From NCBI RefSeq assembly GCF_016107395.1, contig NZ_JAAIKO010000046.1, positions 1 to 62,413 on the forward strand: a DNA stretch of 62,413 bases. The letters are read 5' to 3'. The notes beneath the pieces were generated by a model that made no database searches, was not told where the DNA came from, and saw only the letters and a list, made by a program, of their open reading frames with translations. Both the position numbers and the translations under genes were made by a program. The stretch is from Streptomyces fildesensis (lineage in GTDB: Bacteria > Actinomycetota > Actinomycetes > Streptomycetales > Streptomycetaceae). Positions 7,574-15,949 of the stretch are shown one piece after another (the stretch's first letter is position 1; each line of letters starts with the position of its first letter).

Positions 7574-8389
7574 ATGAGCACCCAGACCCTCAGCGCCCCC
7601 GCCGAGCTCCCCGGCCGTATCGGCCTCGCGCAGACCGCCCAGCACAGCCTCGCCCTCGCCGGCCGCGGCGTCATCAAGTTCATGAAGTCGCCGATGCAGC
7701 TGGTCGATGTGATCCTCACCCCGATCATCAGCCTGCTGATGTTCATCTACCTGTTCGGGGACGCCATGTCCGGCGGTGACACCCACGGCTATCTGCAGCA
7801 CGTCACACCAGGCGTCATGGTCATGGCCGTCTTCCAGGCCAGCATCGGGATCGGCGCCTCGCTCAGCGCGGACGCCAGTACCGGGATCTTCGACCGGTTC
7901 CGCAGCATGCCGATCGCCCGCTCCAGCCCGCTGATCGGCGCCGTCCTCGCGGACATCGTCCGCTACGTCGCCTGCCTGGCCACCCTGGTCGTCCTCGCCC
8001 TGATCATGGGGTACCGCGTCGGGACCAACCCGGTCGCCTCGCTCGCCGCGGTCGCCCTGCTCATCGGCTTCGCGCTCAGCTTCTCCTGGATCTCGGTGTT
8101 CCTCGGCATGCTGATCAAGAACCCCGCCTCCGTGCAGGGCCTGATGACCATCCTGATCCTGCCGCTCACCTTCGCCAGCAACGTCTTCGTCTCCGACAAC
8201 AAGATGGCCGACTGGCTCCAGGCCTGGTCCGACGTCAACCCCGTCTCGCTGGTGGCCGACGCGGTCCGCGGTCTGCTCAACGGCGGCCCGGTCGCCGGCT
8301 CGCTGGCCGGCAGCCTCGCCTGGATGGCCGGCGTGATCGTGGTCTTCTTCCCGCTGGCCATGCGCGCCTACCGCAAGAACGCCGGATGA
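7574..8389 (+). CDS. ABC-2 type exporter permease, DrrB-type
   Basis: This 271-residue integral membrane protein has about six hydrophobic segments, for example VILTPIISLLMFIYLFG, VTPGVMVMAVFQASIGIG, ATLVVLALIMGYRVG and MAGVIVVFFPLAMRAYRKNAG. It fits the ABC-2 membrane fold and contains the DrrB-type stretch GIFDRFRSMPIARSSPLIGA. It begins 42 bases after the ATPase gene, with GAGAGGA upstream, and forms an operon with it. It is expected to be the pore of a dimeric exporter. Confidence 0.9.
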   Translation: MSTQTLSAPAELPGRIGLAQTAQHSLALAGRGVIKFMKSPMQLVDVILTPIISLLMFIYLFGDAMSGGDTHGYLQHVTPGVMVMAVFQASIGIGASLSADASTGIFDRFRSMPIARSSPLIGAVLADIVRYVACLATLVVLALIMGYRVGTNPVASLAAVALLIGFALSFSWISVFLGMLIKNPASVQGLMTILILPLTFASNVFVSDNKMADWLQAWSDVNPVSLVADAVRGLLNGGPVAGSLAGSLAWMAGVIVVFFPLAMRAYRKNAG

Positions 8390-8417
8390 TCCCCCAGGTC
8401 CTCCGGTGACAAGTCCG

Positions 8418-8464
8418 GCCGGGCGGGGTCCGCACCCACGGGGGTGGAGCGGACCCCGCCCGGC
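8418..8464. terminator. Bidirectional terminator
   Basis: A perfect 16-bp GC-rich stem (8418-8433 with 8449-8464) lies between convergent genes, the ABC permease and the AfsR-like regulator. A smaller CACCC/GGGTG pairing is possible inside the loop. Confidence 0.8.
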
Positions 8465-8489
8465 TGTCCGCATGACCGCGGGCGCCTCG

Positions 8490-11400
8490 TCAGGCGCGCG
8501 GCACCGTCCGCAGGGTCTCCGCCTCCAGCCACCGCAGTGCGTCCTCGCGGGAGTGAGCGGCCCCCTCCTCGTACGCGTTCCTGAAGCCCTCCTCGCCCAG
8601 CGTCGCCACGATGCGGTCGACCAGCTCGCGCCACTCGGGCTCGCCCCAGTCGAAGGCGCCGCGCATCACCTGGCTCATGCCGAGCGATCTGGCGCCCTCC
8701 TCGGGGGCCCCCTCCAAGGTCCGCAGTCCGCCCAGCAGTTCGGCCACCCAGGCGAGCGCGGCGCCCGCGCCCTGGCCGAACAGGGCGCCGGCCGCCTCCG
8801 GCAGCAGGGTCCTGGCCCGTACGGCGTCACCCTCGGCGAGACGGTTCTCGATGCGGGTGCTGACGATCAGGTCGCGGGCGGTCTCCCTGAGGGAGGGGCG
8901 CCGGGCGCTCAGCGCCTCGAGACGGTCGAGGGTCGCGTCGGACTGCGCCAGGTCACCGGCCCTGCGGTGCACATTGGCCAGGCCCACGAGGATGTTGGCC
9001 TCCAGCCGCAGCTGTCCGCGCTCGCGGGCCTGCCGGTGCGCGGCGTGCAGATCGCGGAAGGCGCCTTCCAGGTCGCCGCTGCGCCGGCGTTCGCGGGCGA
9101 GTCTGGCCTTGCTGAGGTAGAGGTAGTCCTCGGTGCCGAGTTCCGAGCTGAGTGCCACGGTCCGTTCGAAGGTGGCGATGGCCTGCGGGTACTCGCCGCG
9201 CAGGGAGTGGTCGCGGCCGATCGGGAGCAGGCTCATCACGAGCCCCCAGCGGTCGCCCACCTCCTCGAAGCCGCGCAGGGCCTCCATCCGGGACTCGGCG
9301 CCGGTGACCAGGTCGCCCTGTTCGGTGAGGGCGAAGTCCCGTGCCAGGTGGGCGCCGGCCCGGACCCACGGGTCGGGCGAGTCGAGGGGGTCCTGGTCCG
9401 CGCTTCCGCCCGGTCCCGATCCGCGGGCGGGGAAGGAGGCCTGGGACATCCGCAGGAGCAGTACGGCCGGGTGGAACTCCCGCGCCGTCGCCGATTCCCC
9501 CTCAACGGCCGGACGTTCGCCGCCCGCTGCCCCCCGTCCGGAGTCCCCTGCCGGTACGGAATCCGGCCCGGCGGCCTCCGCCAGATGGGTGTCGAGCTGG
9601 GTGCTCATCCCCCTGATCCCCCAGTACCAGAACATCGCCCCGGCGAAGCGCGCGGCCAGGTCCCCGTCCCGGGCGTCGACGACCGAGCGCAGCGCGAGGA
9701 CGAGGTTGTCGTGTTCGGCGTCGAACACCTCGATCGCGCGCAGCTGTTCGCCGGTACGGAGCCGGGGTTCGTGTTCTTCCGCGAGGGCCAGGAAGTACGC
9801 GGCATACCGCTGGATGACGGCGTCCCCGGACTCGGCGTCCGCGAGTTGCCGCGCCGCGTACGCACGGACCGTCTCCAGCATCCGGTAGCGCGGCTCGCCC
9901 AGCCGTTCGTCGACGGTGTGGACCAGCGATTTCTCGACCAGGGCGTCCAGGACGTACGGGATGTCGGCGGCCGGGAGCGACGGGTCCGCGCAGACCGCTT
10001 CGAGCGCGGGGACGGTCGCGCCGCCCGGGAACACCGACAGTCTGCGGGCGAGGATCCGCTCGGGTTCGTCGAGCAGGTCCCAGCTCCACTCGACGAGCGC
10101 GAGCAGGGTGCGCTGCCGGGGCAGGGCGGTGCGGCTGCCCGAGGCGAGGAGGCGGAAGCGGTCGTCGAGGCGGCGCGCGATCTGCTCGACGCTCATCGAG
10201 CGGAGCTTCGCCGCGGCCAGTTCGAGGGCGAGCGGCATCCCGTCGAGCCGCCGGCAGACCTCGACGACGGCGTCGAGGGTCGAGTCGTCGAGCGTGAAGT
10301 CCGGCCGGACTCCGGCGGCCCGGTCGACGAAGAGGCGGACGGCGGGCGACTGCGCGGCCTCGGCGGGCTCCGGTGATCCCATCGGGATGTCGAGGGGGCC
10401 GAGGTGGCACAGGGACTCGCCGGTGATGGCGAGGGCCTCGCGGCTGGTGGCGAGGATCCGCAGCTCCGGCAGCTTGTCGAGGAGTTCGGCGGCGAGTTCC
10501 GCGGCCGCCTCGACGAGGTGCTCGCAGTTGTCGAGCAGGAGCAGGGCGTCGCCGCTGCCGAAGAGTCCGGCCATGCGCTCGACCGGGGTGGTCCGCTGCC
10601 CCTGGCCTGCGTCGTAGAGGCGGCCGTCGGTGGAGCTGAGGGCGCCGAGTACCGCGTCGGCCAGCTGGTCCGGTGCGCTCACACCGGCGAGCGGCACGAA
10701 CCAGACCCTGCCGCGGGCGTGAGCGCGGTCCCGGGTGGCCGCTTCGAGGGAGAGCCGGGTCTTGCCGGCGCCACCGGGGCCGACGATGGTGATGAGCCGA
10801 TTGCGGTCCAACTGACCGGCGAGCCGCTCTAGTTCACCGTCCCGGCCGACGAAGCTGGTCAGCCGGGCCGGGAGGCGGCTCGGGGCGGTCTCGGCCCGCT
10901 CGGCCGGTGTCTCCAGCTCGCCGCGCAGCAGGACCAGATGGATCTCCCGCAGTTCGGCCGACGGATCGACGCCGAGTTCGTCGGCGAGCCGCTTGCGTAT
11001 CGCCTCGTACACCGCGAGGGCGTCGGACTGCCGTCCGGCCGCGGACAGCGCCCGCATCCGCAGCCCGGCGACCCGCTCGCTCAACGGCCGTTCGGCGCCG
11101 GTCGCTTCGAGGTCGGCGAGCACCTCTCCGTACCGTCCGAGCCGCAGTTCGGCATCGCTGTGGTCCTCGGCAGCCGCGGTGCGCAGATCGTCGAGCCGGG
11201 TCGCGACGGGCCCGGCGAAGGGGGCGTCGAGGACATCGGCGAGCGCCGCGCCCTGCCACAGCCCGAGCGCCGTTCCGAGCAGCGAGGCCGCCTCGCCGGG
11301 CCGCCCGGCCGCGAGGGCCCGTCTGCCCCGGGCGGCCAGTTCCTCGAAGCGGTGGACGTCCACGTCCTCAGCGCGCACCGAGAGCCGGTAACCGCCGGAT

Positions 11401-11648
11401 GCGGACTCCACCGTCGCGGACCCGCGCAGCGCCCTGCGGAGCCGGGACACCAGCGCCTGCAGCGCGTTGGCCGCTTCGGCGGGCGGCTCCTCGCCCCAGA
11501 GGCCGTCGACGAGCGAGTCGACGGAGACCGTCCGGCCCTCTTCGAGGGCGAGCCTGGCAAGGAGCATCCGCAGCCGGACACCACCCACCTCGACCGGCGT
11601 CCCGTCGTCGGCGTACCCCTGAACCGGACCAAGCAGCACTACGCGCAC
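8490..11648 (-). CDS. SARP/AfsR-like regulator with BTAD and ATPase domains
   Basis: This 1052-residue regulator has a winged-helix DNA-binding domain (RVVLLGPVQGYADDG to SRLRRALRG) and then a BTAD helical domain ending LADELGVDPSAELREIHLVLL. Next comes an NTPase domain with Walker A IVGPGGAGKTRLSLE near residue 290 and a following LLLLDNCEHLVEA, and then a TPR-like region rich in ARERRRSGDLEGAFRDLHAAHRQ. It is the large COG3903-type relative of AfsR/SARP activators. The GTG at 11648 is preferred because AAGG lies seven bases upstream and the family starts with VRLLGPV. An ATG at 11696 has GGAGG only one base away. The target is unknown; the convergent exporter is a candidate. Confidence 0.88.
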   Translation of the reverse strand: MRVVLLGPVQGYADDGTPVEVGGVRLRMLLARLALEEGRTVSVDSLVDGLWGEEPPAEAANALQALVSRLRRALRGSATVESASGGYRLSVRAEDVDVHRFEELAARGRRALAAGRPGEAASLLGTALGLWQGAALADVLDAPFAGPVATRLDDLRTAAAEDHSDAELRLGRYGEVLADLEATGAERPLSERVAGLRMRALSAAGRQSDALAVYEAIRKRLADELGVDPSAELREIHLVLLRGELETPAERAETAPSRLPARLTSFVGRDGELERLAGQLDRNRLITIVGPGGAGKTRLSLEAATRDRAHARGRVWFVPLAGVSAPDQLADAVLGALSSTDGRLYDAGQGQRTTPVERMAGLFGSGDALLLLDNCEHLVEAAAELAAELLDKLPELRILATSREALAITGESLCHLGPLDIPMGSPEPAEAAQSPAVRLFVDRAAGVRPDFTLDDSTLDAVVEVCRRLDGMPLALELAAAKLRSMSVEQIARRLDDRFRLLASGSRTALPRQRTLLALVEWSWDLLDEPERILARRLSVFPGGATVPALEAVCADPSLPAADIPYVLDALVEKSLVHTVDERLGEPRYRMLETVRAYAARQLADAESGDAVIQRYAAYFLALAEEHEPRLRTGEQLRAIEVFDAEHDNLVLALRSVVDARDGDLAARFAGAMFWYWGIRGMSTQLDTHLAEAAGPDSVPAGDSGRGAAGGERPAVEGESATAREFHPAVLLLRMSQASFPARGSGPGGSADQDPLDSPDPWVRAGAHLARDFALTEQGDLVTGAESRMEALRGFEEVGDRWGLVMSLLPIGRDHSLRGEYPQAIATFERTVALSSELGTEDYLYLSKARLARERRRSGDLEGAFRDLHAAHRQARERGQLRLEANILVGLANVHRRAGDLAQSDATLDRLEALSARRPSLRETARDLIVSTRIENRLAEGDAVRARTLLPEAAGALFGQGAGAALAWVAELLGGLRTLEGAPEEGARSLGMSQVMRGAFDWGEPEWRELVDRIVATLGEEGFRNAYEEGAAHSREDALRWLEAETLRTVPRA

Positions 11649-11709
11649 ACCGCGGCCTTCCCCTCCGAACCGACCGGCTCCCGCCGTGTCGATCATTCCT
11701 CCAGCGCCG

Positions 11710-12198
11710 GGACAGCATCACCTACTCGAACACCCCTGGTAAAGGGCCTGCGGCAGCGGACAGCAGCTCGGTGTGCGGGCGGTGGTCGACGAGGCGACGA
11801 CCACCGCCGTGGCCTTCATCCGGCCGCGGATCGCGGCCGTCGCCGGGCGGGCAGCGGTCCTTGCCGCCCACATCGAGGCGAACCTGGAGTTCATGAGCAC
11901 CCACCCGGCGCACATCCGCGCGCTGGTGGACATCGCGGTGAACGCGCGGACACCGGACGGCGCACCGCTGACCGTCCAGGACGGGCCCGCGCTGGAACTG
12001 CTGGAACGCCACTTCCGGGACGGCCAGGCGGAGGGCGTGTTCCGGGACTTCGATCCGCGGGTGATGGCGGTCGGCCTGCGGGCGTCCATCGACGCGGCCG
12101 CGGGCGTGCTGGCCCGCGAGCCCGGCGCCGACCTCGCGGCGTACGGCACGGAACTGGTCGGGATCTTCGAGCGGGCCACCCAAGGGGAGATGTCATGA
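11710..12198 (+). pseudogene. Decayed TetR-family regulator
   Basis: The frame from 11773 (GTG) to 12198 encodes a TetR C-terminal ligand domain (RAVVDEATTTAVAFIRPR, then IEANLEFMSTHPAHIRALV and LELLERHFRDGQAEGVFRDF). The N-terminal helix-turn-helix is missing. Upstream, separated by a stop at 11740 and frame changes, the DNA still spells SITY and a KGL-like remnant, as expected for the recognition helix and GSKEGLL stretch of TetR. The end of the decayed part abuts the start of the AfsR-like gene. The remaining domain could still be translated, but it cannot bind DNA as a normal TetR. Confidence 0.6.
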
Positions 12199-12308
12199 GC
12201 GAGGCCACAGTGGTGCGGAAGCCGGCCGGCGGACGCAAGGCGGTGATCGCGGTGCCCCTGACGATCTTCCACGTCGTTCACACCAAGCGCCGCGACCTGC
12301 GCGCCTGA
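12195..12308 (+). CDS. 37-residue ORF coupled to the TetR remnant
   Basis: The ATG overlaps the stop of the TetR remnant as ATGA. The product begins MSEATVVRKPAGGRKAVI, continues with a hydrophobic VPLTIFHVV and ends KRRDLRA. It may be the start of a gene whose rest has been lost, because a short hydrophobic patch and abrupt stop suit a truncated protein. No function is assigned. The alpha/beta hydrolase gene ends 27 bases downstream in convergent orientation. Confidence 0.4.
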   Translation: MSEATVVRKPAGGRKAVIAVPLTIFHVVHTKRRDLRA

Positions 12309-12334
12309 GCGCCGCGCCCCTTTCCGCGGACTCC

Positions 12335-13168
12335 TCAGCCCTCGGAGCCGATGAATTCGCGCAGTGCCGCCGCGAGGGCCGCCGGCTGGTCCACCGGGAT
12401 GAGGGTGCGGCAGTCCGGGATCTCGACGAGCCGGCCGTGCGGCAGGAGGCCGGCGAGCCGGCGGCCGTGGGCGCGGGGCATCATCCGGTCGTCCTCGGCC
12501 CACACGACCAGCGCGGGGCGGTCGAACGTCCTGAGACGTTCGGCCGCTTCGAGCATGGCGCCCTTGCGGGCGCTGAGGAGATAGCGCCGCAGATCGGCCC
12601 GGATCGCCCGGTCGGTGAGCAGCGGGCGGAGCCAGTCGTCGAGCATCTCGTGCGGCACACCGTGCACGGACATCGGACGGAAGGCGACCGGCAGCCCGCG
12701 CAGCGCCCGCAGGTTCATGAAGTGGGCGAGCGCGTACACGCCGCCCGGGATACGGCTCACGGCCGTCAGCATCTTGCCGCCGGCCCCCGGCGGGTAGTTC
12801 TCGAACGCCTCGCCGGAGGTGATGACCAACCGGCCGATCCGCTCGGGGCGTTCACCGGCGAGCACCTGGGCGTGGCCGGAGTCGTTCTCGACCAGCGTCA
12901 CCCCGTCCAGCTCCAGCCGCTCCAGGAACTCCCCGACCAGCAGGGCCACGGAGCGCAGTGACAGCTCGGCCTCCGGCCGCATCGGACGGCGGTGGCCGCC
13001 GGTCGGCAGGTCCGGGATCACACAGCGGTGGTCGGTGCGCAGATCGTCGACGACCCGCTTCCAGACGGTGCCGCTCTGGCCGAGTCCGTGCAGCAGGACG
13101 ACGACCGGTCCCGGCCCCCCGGTGTCCTCGAAGTCGATGGTTCCGGCGGTGAGTTCGATCCCGGGCAC
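12335..13168 (-). CDS. Alpha/beta-fold hydrolase
   Basis: This 277-residue soluble hydrolase has the oxyanion-hole motif VVLLHGLGQSGTVW near residue 28. The nucleophile-elbow region reads VENDSGHAQ. In this position many actinomycete relatives have GNDTGG, with Asp as nucleophile as in haloalkane dehalogenases, so the catalytic class is ambiguous. The acid residue is probably in VVWAEDDRMMP. No classic histidine near HxGH is obvious at the C-terminus, which reads IPDCRTLIPVDQPAALAAAL, so the usual catalytic histidine may be replaced. The substrate is unknown. It is transcribed away from the M6 protease gene. Confidence 0.8.
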   Translation of the reverse strand: MPGIELTAGTIDFEDTGGPGPVVVLLHGLGQSGTVWKRVVDDLRTDHRCVIPDLPTGGHRRPMRPEAELSLRSVALLVGEFLERLELDGVTLVENDSGHAQVLAGERPERIGRLVITSGEAFENYPPGAGGKMLTAVSRIPGGVYALAHFMNLRALRGLPVAFRPMSVHGVPHEMLDDWLRPLLTDRAIRADLRRYLLSARKGAMLEAAERLRTFDRPALVVWAEDDRMMPRAHGRRLAGLLPHGRLVEIPDCRTLIPVDQPAALAAALREFIGSEG

Positions 13169-13266
13169 GTGGTTCCCCTCGCGAGTCGGCTACCGATCCC
13201 CGCGACCGTATCGCGCCCCTGTCGGACGAGTTCCGGGCGTCTCGGTGCAGCCCCTACACATCACCT

Positions 13267-13280
13267 TTGACATGTGAAAT
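13267..13280. promoter_or_regulatory. Candidate GntR-type operator before the M6 protease gene
   Basis: The string TTGACATGTGAAAT overlaps a TTGACA hexamer and contains ATGTGAAAT. The same nine bases occur at 24404-24412 in the peptidase/transporter promoter, and both resemble the ATGTSACAT palindrome of the hydroxyproline genes. It lies about 70 bases before the TTG start of the protease. Joint regulation is inference from this match. Confidence 0.4.
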
Positions 13281-13348
13281 ATTACCTGCTCTCACCGGCC
13301 CTCCCCTCCGGGAGGCGCTCCCGCAGTTCCTCCGAAAGGACCTGTACG

Positions 13349-15724
13349 TTGCGCAGAATCACCCTGCCCGGCATCGCGGCGCTCACCAGCGCCGCGATAG
13401 CCGGCGCGCTGCTGCTCACGGGCCCGGCCGCGGCCTCGACCGCACCACCGGCCGCCGCCCCGGGCCCCGCCGGCAGCGCCTCCGAGGACGTCCGGCACGC
13501 CGACGCCCCGTCCAGCCCGATGGACCTGCAGCGCCAGGCGCTGCGCCGGCAGGCGCTGGAGCACGTCGCCGCCGGTTCGGTGGCCCGCGCGCCCGGCGGG
13601 ACGCTCCCCCACACCGTCAAGATCGGCAAGCAGTACGCCGAACTGGCCCAGGAGCGCACGGACAAGATCTTCGTCATCCTCGCCGAGTTCGGCGACCAGG
13701 TGGACAGCACCACCATGAACAACGGCCAACCCCGCTACGGCGGCGAGCCCGGCCCGCTGCACAACACCACCGGCCGCCCCGCGAAGGCCGACAACCACAC
13801 CGTCTGGCGCAAGGACTTCGACCGCGCCTACTACCAGCAGCAGTTCTTCGGCGACACCCCCGGCACCGTCTCGCTGCGCAACTTCTACCGCACCCAGTCC
13901 TCCGGCCGGTACGACATCGAGGGCACCGTCACCGACTGGGTCAAGCTGCCCTGGAACGAGGCCCGTTACGGCAGTGACAACTGCCCCGAGGGCCAGCAGT
14001 GCCACAGCAACTGGGACATGATCCGGGACGCCACCACCGCCTGGTACGACGGCGAGCGTGCCAAGGGCCGCACCCCGGCGTCCATCAAGGCCCAGATAGC
14101 CCAGTACGACCACTACGACCGCTACGACTTCGACCACGACGGCAACTTCGACGAGCCCGACGGCTACATCGACCACCTCGTCGTCGTGCACGCCGGCAAG
14201 GACCAGACCTGGGGCGGCGGCACCCAGGGCACCGGAGCCGTCTGGGCGCACCGCTGGTTCGCGTACTACGACCAGGCGGGGCAGGCGGGCCCGCAGGGCA
14301 ACCGGATCGGCGGCACCCCGGTCGGCGACACCGGCATCTGGGCGGGTGACTACCTCACCGGCGGCGAGAACAGCGGCGTCGGCCTCTTCGCCCACGAGTA
14401 CGGCCACGACCTCGGGCTGCCGGACCTGTACGGCGCCACCGGCGACAACAGTGTCAACTACTGGTCGCTGATGTCCTCGGCCTCCTACCTCGGCAAGGGC
14501 CCGAACACGACCGGCGACTACCCGGGCGACCTCGACGCCTGGAGCAAGCTCCAACTCGGCTGGCTCGCCTACGAGGAGACCGCTTCGGCCGCCCCCGCCT
14601 CCGCCCACCGGCTCGGTGTCTCCAGCTACAACACCGCCGATCCGCAGGGGCTGCTCGTCCATCTGCCGCCGTCGACCACCACCACAGAACTCACCGACCC
14701 GTACGAGGGCGGCAAACAGTGGTGGAGCGGTACCGGTGACTTCCTCGACAGCTCACTGACCCGCACCGTCGACCTGCGCGGCGTCACCGCCCCGGCCGTT
14801 CTCGACACCCGGCTCTGGTACGACATCGAGAAGGACTACGACTTCTTCACCGTCGAGGCCTCCACCGACGGCGGAAGCCACTGGACGGCCCTGCCCGGCA
14901 CCGTGGACGGCACCACGATCCCCCGCACCCCCACCGGCATCCCCGTGGTCACCGGCACCTCCGGCGCCTGGACCGCACTGAGCGTCCCGCTCGACGCGTA
15001 CGCCGGACAGCAGGTACAGCTCCGCTTCCACGTCACCTCGGACAGCAACACCCACGGCAAGGGCGTCCTCACCGACGCGGTGAGCGTCAGCGCGGGCGGC
15101 ACCCAGCTGTTCGCGGACGGCGCGGAGGCCGGCCCCGCCGGCTGGACCGCGCAGGGCTTCACGATCGTCACCGGCCGCACCGGCGCCACCGACCACCCCC
15201 GCGCCTACATCGTGGAGAACCGCCGCTACACCGGCTACGGCGCCTTCCTCAAGACCGGGCCCTACAACTTCGGCTGGTCGAACGACCCGAAGAACCCGGC
15301 GAAGAAGGACACCGTCGAGTTCTACCCGTACCAGCAGGGCGCCCTCATCTGGCTCTGGGACACCGCCTACAGCGACAACACCACCGCAAACCACCCCGGC
15401 GGCGGGCTGCTCCTCCCCATCGACGCCCGCCCGGCGGCCTTGCGCTACACCGACGGCACCGTACTGAACGCCCGTGCCCAGACCTTCGACGCGACGTTCT
15501 CCCTCGGCCGCACCGACCGCCTCACCTTCCACAAGGACGGCGTCCCGGTCACCGTCCCGTCCCGCGCCGGCGTCCCCGTCTTCAACGACCACACCGGCGT
15601 CTACTGGAACGCCGACCTCCCCCAGGTAGGCGTCAAGGTCCCCGACACGGGCACCCGCATCGCCGTGACGAACGAATCCCACGACGGCCGCGTCACCACC
15701 GTCCGAGTGAGCCACGTTTCCTGA
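13349..15724 (+). CDS. Secreted M6-family metalloprotease (immune inhibitor A-like)
   Basis: This 791-residue secreted zinc endopeptidase has a signal peptide (LRRITLPGIAALTSAAIAGALLL, split by an AxA-like site near TGPAAAS). A propeptide is followed by the catalytic domain with FAHEYGHDLGLPDLYG near residue 350, the HEXXHxxGxxD zinc motif of the family. The C-terminal half contains beta-rich domains, including a TVEASTDGGSHWTALPG segment typical of immune inhibitor A proteins. The TTG at 13349 is chosen because AAAGGA precedes it and it gives a proper signal peptide. It stands before the collagenase, convergent with it, which suggests extracellular protein degradation. Confidence 0.92.
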   Translation: MRRITLPGIAALTSAAIAGALLLTGPAAASTAPPAAAPGPAGSASEDVRHADAPSSPMDLQRQALRRQALEHVAAGSVARAPGGTLPHTVKIGKQYAELAQERTDKIFVILAEFGDQVDSTTMNNGQPRYGGEPGPLHNTTGRPAKADNHTVWRKDFDRAYYQQQFFGDTPGTVSLRNFYRTQSSGRYDIEGTVTDWVKLPWNEARYGSDNCPEGQQCHSNWDMIRDATTAWYDGERAKGRTPASIKAQIAQYDHYDRYDFDHDGNFDEPDGYIDHLVVVHAGKDQTWGGGTQGTGAVWAHRWFAYYDQAGQAGPQGNRIGGTPVGDTGIWAGDYLTGGENSGVGLFAHEYGHDLGLPDLYGATGDNSVNYWSLMSSASYLGKGPNTTGDYPGDLDAWSKLQLGWLAYEETASAAPASAHRLGVSSYNTADPQGLLVHLPPSTTTTELTDPYEGGKQWWSGTGDFLDSSLTRTVDLRGVTAPAVLDTRLWYDIEKDYDFFTVEASTDGGSHWTALPGTVDGTTIPRTPTGIPVVTGTSGAWTALSVPLDAYAGQQVQLRFHVTSDSNTHGKGVLTDAVSVSAGGTQLFADGAEAGPAGWTAQGFTIVTGRTGATDHPRAYIVENRRYTGYGAFLKTGPYNFGWSNDPKNPAKKDTVEFYPYQQGALIWLWDTAYSDNTTANHPGGGLLLPIDARPAALRYTDGTVLNARAQTFDATFSLGRTDRLTFHKDGVPVTVPSRAGVPVFNDHTGVYWNADLPQVGVKVPDTGTRIAVTNESHDGRVTTVRVSHVS

Positions 15725-15735
15725 CCCCAACAGAC

Positions 15736-15765
15736 GTGCCCGGCTTCCCCACGGGAGCCGGGCAC
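15736..15765. terminator. Terminator of the M6 protease gene
   Basis: A perfect 10-bp stem (15736-15745 with 15756-15765) and 10-base loop begin 12 bases after the stop codon of the M6 protease. Confidence 0.75.
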
Positions 15766-15806
15766 GGAGGGCGATGGATACGGAGGGGGACGGGCCCGCA
15801 GGGGTA

Positions 15807-15872
15807 GGGGTCCGAAATGCTGCCGAGCTGTTTGTGAGCCGCCGGGCCCGTAAACAGTCGATTTCGGACCCC
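15807..15872. repeat. Nested inverted repeat in the convergent intergenic gap
   Basis: GGGGTCCGAAAT (15807-15818) is repeated exactly in inverse at 15861-15872, and within it CTGTTT (15828-15833) pairs with AAACAG (15852-15857). Two simple terminators flank it, so it is an extra structure. It could be a small mobile-element remnant or a structured RNA; nothing identifies it. Confidence 0.55.
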
Positions 15873-15889
15873 CACCCCGGAGGGACCGG

Positions 15890-15921
15890 CCCCCGGCCCC
15901 CGCACCTGCGGGGGCCGGGGG
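15890..15921. terminator. Terminator of the collagenase gene
   Basis: A perfect 15-bp all-GC-rich stem (15890-15904 with 15907-15921) with a tiny loop lies 28 bases past the collagenase stop on the minus strand. It probably ends the whole transporter-collagenase operon. Confidence 0.8.
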
Positions 15922-15949
15922 CGGCGTCGATGGGCGCCCGCGGCAGCGG

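Noticed and set aside
6485..8473. 662-codon open frame antisense to the ABC exporter genes
   Set aside because: Glycine, aspartate and histidine-rich translation, typical of a high-GC shadow frame.
13292..14662. 456-codon minus-strand frame in the M6 protease region
   Set aside because: Valine/glycine-rich shadow of a strongly supported gene.
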